A stretch of DNA of 64,000 nt from Pegea sp. RAD2-039 (lineage: Eukaryota > Chordata > Thaliacea > Salpida > Salpidae). The notes below the pieces were generated by a model. That model had not been told where the DNA came from. It made no database searches and saw only the letters and a list, made by a program, of their open reading frames with translations. Shown one piece after another: positions 1 to 12,300 of the stretch (within the stretch, counting starts at the first letter, position 1; each line of letters starts with the position of its first letter). The stretch lies in the NCBI GenBank assembly GCA_034620365.1, contig JAQGEQ010000346.1, forward strand, positions 1 through 64,000, given 5' to 3'. A program made the position numbers and the translations under genes.

Positions 1-1865
1 AGTTGATGAAGTAGTTGATGAAGTAGTTGATGAAGTAGTTGATGATGTAGTTGATGAAGTAGTTGATGACGTAGTTGATGATTTAGTTGATGAAGTAATT
101 GATGATGTGATTGATGATGTAGTTGTTGATGTAGTTGATGATGTAGTAGATGATGTAGTTGATGAAGTAGTTGATGAAGTAGTTGATGAAGTAGTTGATG
201 AAGTAGTTGATGATGTAGTTGATGAAGTAGTTGATGACGTAGTTGATGATTTAGTTGATGAAGTAATTGATGATGTGATTGATGATGTAGTTGTTGATGT
301 AGTTGATGAAGTAGTTGATGAAGTAGTTGATGAAGTAGTTGATGAAGTAGTTGATGAAGTAGTTGATGATGTAGTTGATGATGTAGTTGATGAAGTAGAT
401 GGTGAAGTAGTTGATGATGTAGTTGATGATGTAGTTGATGACGTAGTTGATGAAATAGTTGATGAACTAGTTGATGATGTAGTTGATGAAGTAGTTGATG
501 AAGTAGTTGATGATGTAGTTGATGATGTAGTAGATGAAGTAGTTAATGAAGTAGTTGATGACGTAGTTGATGAAGTAGTTGATAATGTAGTAGATGATGT
601 AGTTGATGAAGTAGTTAATGAAGTAGTTGATGACGTAGTTGATGAAGTAGTTGATAATGTAGTAGATGATGTAGTTGATGAAGTAGTTGATGAAGTAGTT
701 GATGAAGTAGTTGATGAAGTAGTTGATGAAGTAGTTGATGAAGTAGTTGATGAAATAGTTGATGATGTAGTTGATGATGTAGTTGATGAAGTAGATGGTG
801 AAGTAGTTGATGAAGTAGTTGATGATGTAGTTGATGATGTAGTTGATGAAGTAGCTGATGACGTAGTTGATGATGTAGTTGATGAACTAGTTGATGAAGT
901 AGTTGATGAAGTAGTTGATGAAGCAGTTGATGATGTAGTTGATGATGTAGGTGATTACGTAGTTGATGATGTAGTTGATGAAGTAGTTAATGAAGTAGTT
1001 GATGACGTAGTTGATGAAGTAGTTGATAATGTAGTAGATGATGTAGTTGATGAAGTAGTTAATGAAGTAGTTGATGACGTAGTTGATGAAGTAGTTGATA
1101 ATGTAGTAGATGATGTAGTTGATGAAGTAGTTGATGAAGTAGTTGATGAAGTAGTTGATGAAGTAGTTGATGAAGTAGTTGATGAAGTAGTTGATGATGT
1201 AGTTGATGATGTAGTTGATGAAGTAGATGGTGAAGTAGTTGATGAAGTAGTTGATGATGTAGTTGATGATGTAGTTGATGAAGTAGTTGATGACGTAGTT
1301 GATGATGTAGTTGATGAACTAGTTGATGAAGTAGTTGATGATGTAGTAGATGATGTAGTTGATGAAGTAGTTGATGATGTAGTTGATGAAGTAGTTGATG
1401 AAGTAGTTAATGAAGTAGTTGATGAAGTAGTTGATGATGTAGTTGATGATGTAGTTGATGAAGTAGTTAATGAAGTATTTGATGAAGTAGTTGATGAAGT
1501 AGTTGATGAAGTAGTTAATGAAGTAGTTGATGAAGTAGTTGATGAAGTAGTTGATAATGTAGTAGATGATGTAGTTGATGAATTAGTTGATGAAGTAGTT
1601 AATGAAGTAGTTGATGAAGTAGTTGATAATGTAGTAGATGATGTAGTTGATGAAGTAGTTGATGACGTAGTTCATGATGTAGTTGATGATGTAGTTGATG
1701 AGGTAGTTGATGAAGTAGTTGATGATGTAGTTGATGGAGTAGTTGATGAAGTAGTTGATGAACTAGTTGATGACGTAGTTGATGATGTAGTTGATGATGT
1801 AGTTGATGAGGTAGTTGATGAACTAGTTGATGAAGTAGTTGATAAATTAGTTGATGAAGTACATA
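1..1865 (+). repeat. 12-bp minisatellite array, codon-phased
   Basis: The basic unit is GTTGATGAAGTA with frequent changes of GAA to GAT or GAC. Larger blocks are repeated as well. A block marked by GATGAC, ATTTAG and ATTGTT near 61-135 returns 168 bp later. A 72-bp block starting near 542 repeats at once near 614 and again near 986 and 1058. The spacings I measured (72, 168 and 444 bp) are multiples of 12, so expansion kept codon phase. The array runs off the left edge of the window. Confidence 0.95.
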
Positions 1866-1885
1866 AGCATGTCAATTCATTTTAA
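2..1885 (+). CDS. Possible 3' end of a gene with (V-D-E/D-V)n repeats, partial
   Basis: One forward frame is open from the window edge to a TAA at 1883-1885, giving about 627 residues of V-V-D-E/D repeats and a short unique tail ending HKHVNSF. The other two forward frames hit a stop inside every unit. The most frequent change, GAA to GAT or GAC, keeps an acidic residue. Changes to Asn, Leu, Gly or Ala are rarer. The product would be extremely acidic with a four-residue period. I recognise no family, and no start or splice site is visible because the left side is cut off. A non-coding minisatellite would also keep this frame open, since the unit itself has no stop in it, so coding is uncertain. 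The complementary Ser/Thr-rich frame is interrupted and less likely. Confidence 0.35.
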   Translation, partial: VDEVVDEVVDEVVDDVVDEVVDDVVDDLVDEVIDDVIDDVVVDVVDDVVDDVVDEVVDEVVDEVVDEVVDDVVDEVVDDVVDDLVDEVIDDVIDDVVVDVVDEVVDEVVDEVVDEVVDEVVDDVVDDVVDEVDGEVVDDVVDDVVDDVVDEIVDELVDDVVDEVVDEVVDDVVDDVVDEVVNEVVDDVVDEVVDNVVDDVVDEVVNEVVDDVVDEVVDNVVDDVVDEVVDEVVDEVVDEVVDEVVDEVVDEIVDDVVDDVVDEVDGEVVDEVVDDVVDDVVDEVADDVVDDVVDELVDEVVDEVVDEAVDDVVDDVGDYVVDDVVDEVVNEVVDDVVDEVVDNVVDDVVDEVVNEVVDDVVDEVVDNVVDDVVDEVVDEVVDEVVDEVVDEVVDEVVDDVVDDVVDEVDGEVVDEVVDDVVDDVVDEVVDDVVDDVVDELVDEVVDDVVDDVVDEVVDDVVDEVVDEVVNEVVDEVVDDVVDDVVDEVVNEVFDEVVDEVVDEVVNEVVDEVVDEVVDNVVDDVVDELVDEVVNEVVDEVVDNVVDDVVDEVVDDVVHDVVDDVVDEVVDEVVDDVVDGVVDEVVDELVDDVVDDVVDDVVDEVVDELVDEVVDKLVDEVHKHVNSF

Positions 1886-2612
1886 CCTTATTAAATAATC
1901 GATATTTTTCGCTTTTATAGTTACTAGCAAATTTCACAAATTTATTTGGAGCAAACCCTTTAATGATTAATGCATCTGCTACTAATTATTATCTTAAAAT
2001 GTCATCATAAATTACAATTTTATTATCAGATTGTTAACTATAAATGCACATATAAATATCAAAACTATAAAGGCAAGATAAATGCACAAGGACAAAGGTT
2101 TATGATAAATACAACACACACAGTTTACGATTTAATTTTTTTTTGTTAAATTTAAAATTTAACAATTTAAAAGTTTAAGTTATTTTAGGTTCTGTTTGTG
2201 TAAACTTACATTGAAAAACTATATAGAATGTATCATGGTTACTTAAGTTAAAAGATTTTAGTAAGTACGATAAACAAAATTATAATTATTAATAAAATCT
2301 ATCTAAAAATTATTTCTTAAATTTCTAAAATCATTTCATTAAGTATTTAAATATATTTTGTAATAAAATAAAATTGATGGATTTATAAACAAAATGTCTT
2401 TTTTAGTTTCGGTGATAAAAATATAAATTTTCTTAAATTGCAAAACAATTTTATAAAAAAATTAAATGTTTTAACAAAAAGTTTTTTTTAATCCTGTTAA
2501 TTTATAAATTTTATATTTTATCGTTTTTCATAATTATCGAAATATTTATTAATATGTTGTTTTGGTTATCAGTATTTATTAGGATAATTTTAATTAAAAT
2601 TTGACTTTTCAG
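1886..2612. other. AT-rich spacer upstream of GPATCH3
   Basis: No convincing ORF is present. The only recognisable element is a pyrimidine-rich 3' splice acceptor (TTGACTTTTCAG) ending at 2612, directly abutting the GPATCH3 start codon. Confidence 0.6.
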
Positions 2613-5600
2613 ATGAATTCTACCAGTTTTAATGAACTTGTTGCTTTTCAAGATAATAAATATGATTGTTTAAAAGCTTTTTCTTACTGTATAGTAAGAA
2701 ATATTCCAATCATTTTAAGATCTTTTCACTTAAGATCATTTTTTTCTGAATTTGTGGAAAAAAATTGTTTTAAATGTTTCCATTTTAAACACAGATCTGA
2801 AGTTGTTGTTAATCAAGGTTTGTTTTGTTTGTATAAAAAATATAAAGTTTTATTAGCAAAATATTATTCATTTACATAAAATTTTAAACTCTTATTAATT
2901 ATTTATAATTGTAGAAACAATTTATATTTTATTTATTATTATATAATATTTTTACAGATGAGTCTAAAAGTAAAAGAACTTGTTGTGCTGTTGTTTCATT
3001 TTTTAATTCTCAGCAAAGAGAATCATTTATTCAAAAATTTGATGATAAATTTTGGCAATCTGATCTTAATGAAAAATGCATCATTCAAAAAATTAACATC
3101 AAAAAAGTCATCTCTAAAAAGTTAGGAATATATTTTTAAGTTATCAAAATTATATCTATTTTATATAAGTGAATATTTAATTAGAATTATGTTTAAATTT
3201 ATTTAATATTTTATCATATTTCATATATCTCTAGTTTAGATAATTGTTGTAACTTTTTTATGATAATTTAGTTTATATATTTCATTGACTTTAAAAAATA
3301 AAATATCTTTTTATATTTAAATTGAAGAGTATCTAGAATGGTTTATATATAGATAGATCTTTTATTTTATAATTTATAACTTTTATTCTGCTTTTTAAAT
3401 TATAATTTTTAAATAGAATTATTTAATTATTGTAATTTTATTTAGTTTATTTAGTTTTCAACTTATTACAAACATAAAATTTTAGTTCATATATATTTGT
3501 ACTTATTTATTTCAATTAATTTAAAGTAATTATTAATTTAATCTTTAATTTTTTTTATTTTGATGTTCATAAAAGTTATTTTATGAAATATAATTAAATC
3601 CAGCTTTGTGATAATTTTATCAATTTAATTTTTAATTTCTTTTTAGTATCAATCAATTTTTAACAAAAAAAGAGAAGAAAATTCAACAGAAGTTACAAGA
3701 TGGAGATGTAACCATTGAAGATCTTGCAAAGTTATCTGAGTTAAGACCTCCAACAAAAGTGCTTCCTCATGGGAATGTAGGGACCCCAACTCAAATTATT
3801 TTGGATCTAATTAGAAGTTGTAAATTTCCTCCAAGGTTTAATTCTTATCAATTTTATTGAAACATTCTTCTATTTTTGGTCCCAAATTAAACTAATTTTC
3901 ATCATTATTCACTGATATCTAATCCTCATCCTCCTAAGCCCTGTTTACAACCCCCTAAATCCTGTTTGCAACCCCCTAAACCCTGTTTGAATCCCCCTAA
4001 ATCCTGTTTACAACCCCCTAAACCCTATTTGTAACCCCCTAAACCCTATTTGTAACCTCCTAAACCCTGTTTGTACCCCCTAAACCCTATTTTAGCCCCC
4101 TAAACCCTGTTTGTACCCCCTAAACCCTATTTGTAGCCCCCTAAACCCTATTTGTAGCCCCCTAAACCCTATTTGTAGCCCCCTAAACCCTATTTATAGC
4201 CCCCTAAACCCTATTTGTAGGCCCCTAAACCCTATTTGTAACCTCCTAAACCCTGTTTGTAACCTCCTAAACCCTGTTTGCACCCCCTAAACCCTATTTG
4301 TAACCTCCTAAACCCTGTTTGTACCCCCTAAACCCTGTTTGCAGCCCCCTAAACCCTATTTGTAACCTCCTAAACCCTGTTTGCAACCTCCTAAACCCTG
4401 TTTACATCCTCCTAAACCCTGTTTACATCCTCCTAAACCCTGTTTGTACCCCCTAAACCCTATTTGTAGCCCCTAAACCCTATTTGCAGCCCCCTAAACC
4501 CTATTTGTAACCCCCTAAACCCTGTTTGTACCTCCTAATCCCTGTTTGCAGCCCCCTAAACCCTGTTTGTACCCCCTAAACCCTATTTGTAACCCTATTT
4601 GTCCTAAACCCTATAACCTCCTAAACCCTGTTTGTACCTCCTAATCCCTGTTTGCCCTAAACCCTGTTTGCCCCTAGTTTGCAGCCCCCTAAACCCTGTT
4701 TGTACCCCCTAAACCTCCTAAACCCTGTTTACAACCTCCCTCCTAAACCCTGTTTGTATTTGTAACCCCAGCCCCCTAAACCCTGTTTGTACCCCCTAAA
4801 CCCTGTTTTTTTATTTATCTTCTTTTAAAGACTCTATTTTTTTCAGACTAATCAAAAAACTTGGAATCAATAAACTTCTATCAAGACATCAATACAGTAA
4901 AGTCCCTCATGATTACTCTTCTTCCCAATCTTGCTCTTATCCATCCACTAACTTCCATCAAATCCCTGAAAAACAACAAAGTGAAGATGAAGATGACAAC
5001 AGAGGAGAAAGCTGGGAGCTTCACGAAGCTCTCACAGATGACGTCACTGCTCAAGATCGAAATAAAGAGCGATTATTTGAGGAAGACATCGAATTGAAGT
5101 GGGAAAAGGGGGGAAGTGGATTGGTTTTTTATACTGGTTGGTTTTTTTGGGGTTTTTTGGTTTCGTAATTTTTTGAGTTTTTTTTTTAGATGCTCAATAT
5201 TGGGCGAAAGAAGAGGGAGATTTTGATGAACAAAATACTGATAATTGGGATGTAGATATGAGTGAGATGTACGGGGAGGTTGGGGATCGTGACGCGCGAG
5301 ATTTTATGACGATTTGTGAAGAAGAAAGACTTCGTAAAGATCAAGATCTTCATCCTAATCTTGGAAATTTTGAAAGACACACTAAAGGGATTGGTCGACG
5401 GATAATGACTAGATCTGGTTGGGATCACTCTAATCCTGCTCTGGGATCATCTGAAAACGCGATTATTCATCCAATTGATGCAAATGGGCAAACCTCCAAA
5501 AAAGGTCTTGGATACATCGGGGAAAATTTGAACCTATCTGCGGGAACTGAAAGCTTTTATTCCCGCCAACAACGATATTTGGAACCGATTCCAAACTATC

Positions 5601-5944
5601 TCGCTTCATCGTCAAGAAGCAAATTACCTCAAAAAGATCGGAAAAAACTTCAACCAATAGAAGATGGTCTCGTGATTACTACTATATACGACGAACCGCT
5701 CGACATAGATTTACCTTGTGACGTCACTAGGTCACAAGCGTCCACCGCTCTAAAGCGAAGAAAAGTGAAAAATGATGAGGAGAAAAGAGAAGTTGAAATT
5801 CCAGCCCGAAATATTCATGGATCAAAATTAGTTCATCCAAACCGATGGATACATGATGAAGACACAGATGAAGAAGTTGAAAGACATTGTGTTAATTGGA
5901 AACCAACTCTTATAAATTTTGTTCCAGCTTCTATTTCAAAATAA
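2613..5944 (+). CDS. GPATCH3: G-patch domain-containing protein 3 (GPATCH3)
   Basis: Five coding exons join in phase: 2613-2817, 2958-3120, 3647-3835, 4847-5136 and 5190-5944, giving about 533 residues (human is about 525). The N-terminal stretch IPIILRSFHLRSFFSEF matches the human IPSVLRSAHLRSYFSQF region as I recall it. Exon 3 gives PHGNVGTPTQI, exon 4 gives an acidic stretch then IELKWEKGGSGLVFYT, and exon 5 gives EEGDFDEQNTDNWDVDMS followed by a G-patch-like core (FERHTKGIGRRIMTRSGW, then GLGYIGENL) and TIYDEPL. All are GPATCH3 landmarks in the right order. The vertebrate protein is nuclear and has been linked to RIG-I-like signalling and spliceosome contacts; no such role is shown here. 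The start ATG directly follows an acceptor AG. Intron 3 (about 1.0 kb) carries a minisatellite, and the next gene starts 70 nt after the stop. Confidence 0.93.
3900..4806 (+). repeat. Telomere-like ~20-bp minisatellite inside GPATCH3 intron 3
   Basis: About 45 imperfect copies of a 19-21 bp unit of the form CCCCCTAAACCCTGTTTGTA fill most of intron 3. Each unit holds CCCTAAACCC, like the plant-type telomere heptamer, but the TGTTTGTA spacer between copies rules out a plain telomere array. The complementary strand has four short G-runs within any two units. The frequent variant CTAAACCCTATTTGTAG resembles a branch site, pyrimidine tract and 3' splice acceptor. The array ends about 40 nt before the real acceptor at 4845-4846. 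Confidence 0.95.
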
Positions 5945-6014
5945 TTTGTTTCTAATCTTTGTATTTTTTTTTTAGTTTTTAAGATAAGTTTTTGATTTAA
6001 TTAATTTTTTTAAT
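5945..6014 (+). promoter_or_regulatory. Operon-like junction with 3' splice acceptor between GPATCH3 and RAE1
   Basis: Only 70 nt separate the GPATCH3 stop (5942-5944) from the RAE1 ATG (6015). They hold a run of ten T followed by AG at 5974-5975, a strong 3' acceptor, and no AATAAA in the first 30 nt. There is little room for a separate promoter. This is what an operon resolved by trans-splicing looks like. An unusually tight tandem pair with a 5'UTR intron starting inside GPATCH3 is the alternative. Confidence 0.6.
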
Positions 6015-7815
6015 ATGAGTCTGTTTGGAAATTCGTCTAATTTGTTATTTGGAGCAAATTCAAATAGCACAAGTAAGTTTGAACTTACATCTAACATCAT
6101 ATTCATCATTTAATTTTACAGATAACAAGTTTTCTACAAAAGGTTTGAAGCAATTCAAATTAATAATCTTTTAATTCTATTTACAAAATTATATTAAATT
6201 TAGCAACTGGGAGTCATAACCCTATGCATGATATTGAAGTGTCTAGCCCACCAGATGATAGTATCAGTTCTATTGAGTTTGGACCAAGTGGTATGCAAGG
6301 AAATTTTTTAATAGCTGGTTCATGGGCTAATGATGTAAGTGACTTTGTGATACTAGAAGTTAGGTTGTTGTGTGCTTCTAATTTAAATTATCAACTAAAT
6401 TGTGAATGGCTTTTACATTCACTAAAACTTGTCACAACAAACTCAACTGTTTGCTGATTGGTTGAAATTATCAGGTTCGATGCTGGCAAATTGAAAATTC
6501 AGGACAGACCACACCTAAGGCTCAACAAACAGCTCAGGGACCTATCTTGGATGTATGTTGGAGTGATGTAAGATCAAATCTTTCATCGGAATCTTTTATT
6601 TATTAATCTGTCTTCTTTTCAGGATATTTCTAAAGTTTTTTTAGCATCAGCTGATAAAACTGCTAAAATGTGGGATCTTGGTTCTAACCAATGTGTTCAA
6701 GTAAAATAATTACAAATTTATTTGCTGATAAAAGTTTCATTCAATTTGTAGGTTGCTCAACATGACCAACCAATCAAAACATGTCATTGGATTAAAGCTC
6801 CTAATTACTCCTGTTTGATGACTGGTAGTTGGGATAAGACTGTAAAAGTAAACAAATATTTTATATTTTTATAATAATTCGTCGAATTGATGATAATATT
6901 TATCAATATGTAGTTCTGGGACACTAGACAAGCTTCTCCAATGAAAACAATCAATTTGAGTGAAAGAGTTTATTGTGCGGATGTTGTGAGTTGATTCATC
7001 ACTTCTTCTTCATTTAGTTGTTGTTGATCTTCCATAGAAATATCCGATGGCGATGATTGGTTGCGCTGATCGACGTCTTTACTGTTTAAAGCTTGAAAAT
7101 GAACCAACTGAATTTCAGAAACAAGAATCACCTCTTAAGTTTCAAGTTGGTTACTTCTCTTAACTTCTAACATCAACATCTTCTATTACAACAGCATCGT
7201 TGCATCAGTATCTTTAAAGATAAGAGTCAGAGCACTCCTATAGGATTTGCTTTGGGAAGTATTGAAGGTCGCGTGGCGATTCAATACATCCAACCTTCTT
7301 CACCGTGAGTCTTTCTATCTTCTGACAAATGTTGATTTGTTTGATTTATAGAAGAGACAACTTCACTTTCAAATGCCATCGATCGTCAACACAAAATCAT
7401 TCCCAACCCCAAGATATTTACGCTGTGAGTTGGAACCTCAATTTTCAAGATCTAAAAATCTGTTTCCATGGTAACAGGTTAATGGAATTGCTTTTCATCC
7501 AACTTATGGGACTCTAGCAACTGTGGGATCAGATGGGAGATACGGATTTTGGGATAAAGATGCAAGAACTAAGATGAAAGGGTCTGAACAACTGGATCTT
7601 CCTATTTCAGCTTGTGCTATCAATCCTGCTGGCACAATATTTGCATATGCAGCTAGTTATGATTGGTCGAAAGTAACTAGCCAATCAGGAGTGTCTTTAG
7701 ATTAATTTGATGGTTTTTTTAGGGGCATGAATATTACAGTCCCCAACACAAGAATCGAATTCTTCTCCGCAATTTTGGTGATGAAATGAAACCTCGCGGG
7801 AAGAACAATCGATAA
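6015..7815 (+). CDS. RAE1: mRNA export factor RAE1 (Gle2), copy 1
   Basis: Twelve coding exons join in phase: 6015-6072, 6122-6142, 6204-6334, 6475-6567, 6623-6700, 6752-6847, 6914-6985, 7038-7145, 7195-7304, 7352-7424, 7478-7672 and 7723-7815, giving about 375 residues (human 368). It begins MSLFG and carries [83 protein letters not shown] and [14 protein letters not shown], all RAE1 signatures. The family is a seven-bladed WD40 propeller that binds the GLEBS motif of NUP98 at nuclear pores and the mitotic checkpoint protein BUBR1. A 21-nt microexon is present after exon 1. A second copy lies inverted at 59.8-61.6 kb. Confidence 0.96.
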
Positions 7816-8396
7816 AAAGATTAAATATTCGATTTTTTAGCAAATTGTTTTTTTATTTTCACTTTTATTTTCTACATTCATAATTTGTTGTTCGTTTGAA
7901 TTTTTTTTGTGATTTCAATAATACAAATACTCAATTAAGTGTTTAACTCGCTGAGATTTACCTTAAAATAGTTTCTTCTTCATCAATTACATTTGGTTCA
8001 TGAATATGAAGCATCATATAAAGAATACAAAAACTCAGTGGTTTTAAATAAGAATAAAAAATTAAATTTATTTCATTTAAAATAAATTTGAAAGTTAAGA
8101 ACATACCAATAAAAAAAGATTAAAAGTAAAAGATGTTTAAGACTGCAACTAGAGATAAGAGATTTCATAAGTAAGATATAATTCTGTTTCCAGATCTTCA
8201 ATATTAAAAAGATCAATTTAGATTTATAGTTACATCCGGGAAAGTTTCAATTTATGCTTTTAAGTTCAACTTCTTTAACTTGAGGAGGCTTTTGTTTTCA
8301 GATTCAATTCTGAAAACTTTGTGTAAATAGTTAAATATGAAAATAAATAGAAAGCAATTTGAAAATTTATAAAATATGAAGTTTTTTAGTTGAAAT
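7816..8396. other. Spacer downstream of RAE1 copy 1
   Basis: AT-rich sequence with no supportable gene. It should contain the RAE1 3'UTR. No canonical AATAAA lies within the first 100 nt after the stop; CAATAATACAAATA near 7916 is the nearest A-rich candidate. Confidence 0.5.
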
Positions 8397-9500
8397 CTCA
8401 AAACTCGTAAAATCGGAACTTAAAGAAAAATTTATAGATAAATAATTGTTCTTGATTTTTGCCGGAACCGGGATCACCGACCACCGAGGCCCATGTTTCA
8501 TTGTAGAGGTATCTATTGAATTGGCTATCGATATTTTTATATGGTATCCATAGAAATATTTTTTTTGATTTTGGGAACATCGTTGTTAATTTCAGATATA
8601 ATTTTGGTGATCATCTTCACACATATCATGTGCTACTCTAATGCGATCCAATTTTTTGTCAAGCCTTAGCTTATGCGCTCGAATTTTTTCCCAAACTTTA
8701 GCTTATACAGCATGGCAAGAAACTTGCGTTTGTTCCAATTTTCCTGAAAGGACACTTTCAACGGTCTTCGATGATCTGAGCTTTTTGCTCCAAGTCTAGT
8801 CATTGATACCTTTGGAACATCCACAAAATCAAGGCTTTGAGAAGACATTTGATAAAAAAACTCACTGTCATCATCTTTATCAGTCTCAGAGACATTAGAG
8901 ATGATGACATTGTTTTATCTGTATTCACGGTCCTTAGTAAGTTTTATGAACTTGTCGCTGACCTCCTTGGCAAGAAGCTGCACCATGTTAGCATTTTTGT
9001 CGGAACCGGGATCACCGACCACCGAGGCCCATGTGACTGGTATCTTTGTAGAGGCATCCAGTTCGTCCATTGATTTGGACAAACTAGATAAGTTCTCGTC
9101 AATTTTGGCAACATCGTTGTCAATTTCAGATATAAATTTGGCTAATTCAGCAGATATAGATCTGCTAATGTCGGATAATAGGTTAAAATTAGAGGAGGGA
9201 GTTGTTATATCCATGGATTTAATGCAGAACAATTTAAATCCTATTTGCTTCATTTGGTTGTTTTAAATATTTCATAAATTTTCTTCACTACAAGTGAGAT
9301 GAAACCAGAAGAGGTATTTGATACATTATATTTCCGGATCTTCACAAGAGCAAATTTTATTGCAGGATTGGCAATTGCCATGGCAAGCTTGTTTTAATAA
9401 AGTCGGTTTGTCAGAATTTTTTGTATACTGGAACATAAGATCTTGCCACTTTTATTTGGATCCACCATAGCTTTTACTTTCATTAAGAATTTTTAGTGTC
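8397..9500 (-). mobile_element. LINE ORF1 fragment (PHD-like finger and coiled region), degenerate
   Basis: On the minus strand, reading right to left, the broken frame has CQSCNKICSCEDPEI near 9340-9390, then WFHLTC and a FKLFC segment, the Cys/His spacing of the PHD-like finger of CR1/L2-type LINE ORF1 proteins. The open part at 8915-9253 (112 codons) continues with a coiled, polar stretch and the short motif TWASVVGDPGS, common in LINE ORF1. A second, more diverged piece of the same region lies at about 8440-8600, next to the first. It is 5' and 3' truncated with stops, so it is a fossil. A related piece is at 32.5 kb. I infer it is ORF1 of the LINE whose RT ends are scattered in the window, but the two parts are never seen joined. 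Confidence 0.7.
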
Positions 9501-10743
9501 ACCAACCCAAATAGTTCGAAACTATTTTTTATTCAGATAAAGTAATTTATCACAAGTAATATATAAATCACTTACTAAAAATAATTTTATCACAGCTTAT
9601 AGGTATTTATGCAGATAGAATATAATCTATAACCTGAAAATCTTATTCAAATTGAATTATATTATGTTTACTATACTGTATTTACAGCATTTCGTAGTAA
9701 AAATGTTTACCAACATTTCACAGAATCAATACAACGTATTTCTAGGCAAATAAATTACTAGAAATTCTGATAGTAACGTAAACAAAAATAAATAATACAA
9801 AATATAATGTTGTAGTATATCATTGTACGGGTTATTACTAAAAAATAAAAATTTGTTGTTTAAAACTAAAAGTATGTAGGAAATAAAAAAAAATTTGCAG
9901 TACAAAGTATATAGGGTCTGAATAAACTTCAATTTCAAATTTAAGAGAAATTTAACTTGTTCGTATTTATTTAACTCAAGTGGATTTACTTTTATTAGCT
10001 TTAAGTGTTTTTTATAAATATAAATAAAATTTATTGTTATGAAAATAAGCTGTTAAAACAGCCATTTTAGTCTGTGATTTTCACTATTCAAGTACTTAAG
10101 TCTTTTGTTAGACAAAGATTTCAGATCAGATTATCTTCAATGATATGAACTTAATGAACGGATATGAGTTATATTTATTGAATTTTTCGAAATTTGTGTT
10201 TCAACATGTGCTTACTGGTTAATTAATTTAAAATTTGTCAAAATTTATGCTTATTTCTTAATGTTTTATGTATAATTATATTTTAATTGTAATTTTTATG
10301 GAAATTTTCTTAATTGTTATTAAAACGTTTTTTCAATATGTTTAATGAATTTATGTTTTTTTAAGATTGATTAGTTTTAACTTCATATGTAGATGATTTT
10401 ATATATTTTGTTTATTTATATATTAGAGTAAATTTTTGTTGTTTTTTTATTAGTTTTGATAGTTTTTAAATTATATAAATTTGTTACTTAGATAACCTTT
10501 TAGTTTTTATATCTTAAAATTCTAAAAGTTATAAATAAATAATTTCAATATTATATTTGATTGTTTTTTTTTAGTAAAGAAATTTATAAATAAAAATATT
10601 TTATAAAAAATTTTATTTTTCAATGTTTATTTTACATAATTATATAAAACTGAATCATTTATTCATTTATTTAATTCATTTTTTTATAATATTTAATTTG
10701 AAAGTTTTCTAATTCATGTTTTTCATTCATAATTTCTTTTCAG
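9501..10743. other. AT-rich intergenic sequence
   Basis: Low-complexity AT-rich DNA with no supportable gene. A 3' splice acceptor (TTTCTTTTCAG) ends at 10743, 28 nt before the GMDS ATG. Confidence 0.5.
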
Positions 10744-10771
10744 AAATAATATTTATTTATTTTTCATCAAA

Positions 10772-12300
<1,529 letters not shown>

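Noticed and set aside
1672-1875. Ser/Thr-rich minus-strand ORF (mucin-like) in the 12-bp array
   Set aside because: It is the complement of the array, is interrupted by a stop after 67 codons and has no gene structure.
3900-4806. Interstitial telomere or chromosome end
   Set aside because: CCCTAAACCC is separated by a regular TGTTTGTA spacer, and the array sits inside an intron between two GPATCH3 exons.
8901-9266. Plus-strand ORF of 121 codons
   Set aside because: Antisense shadow of the LINE ORF1 fragment on the minus strand.
9726-9938. Minus-strand hydrophobic ORF of 70 codons
   Set aside because: Phe/Leu/Tyr-rich translation typical of AT-rich DNA; no splice or start context and no motif.
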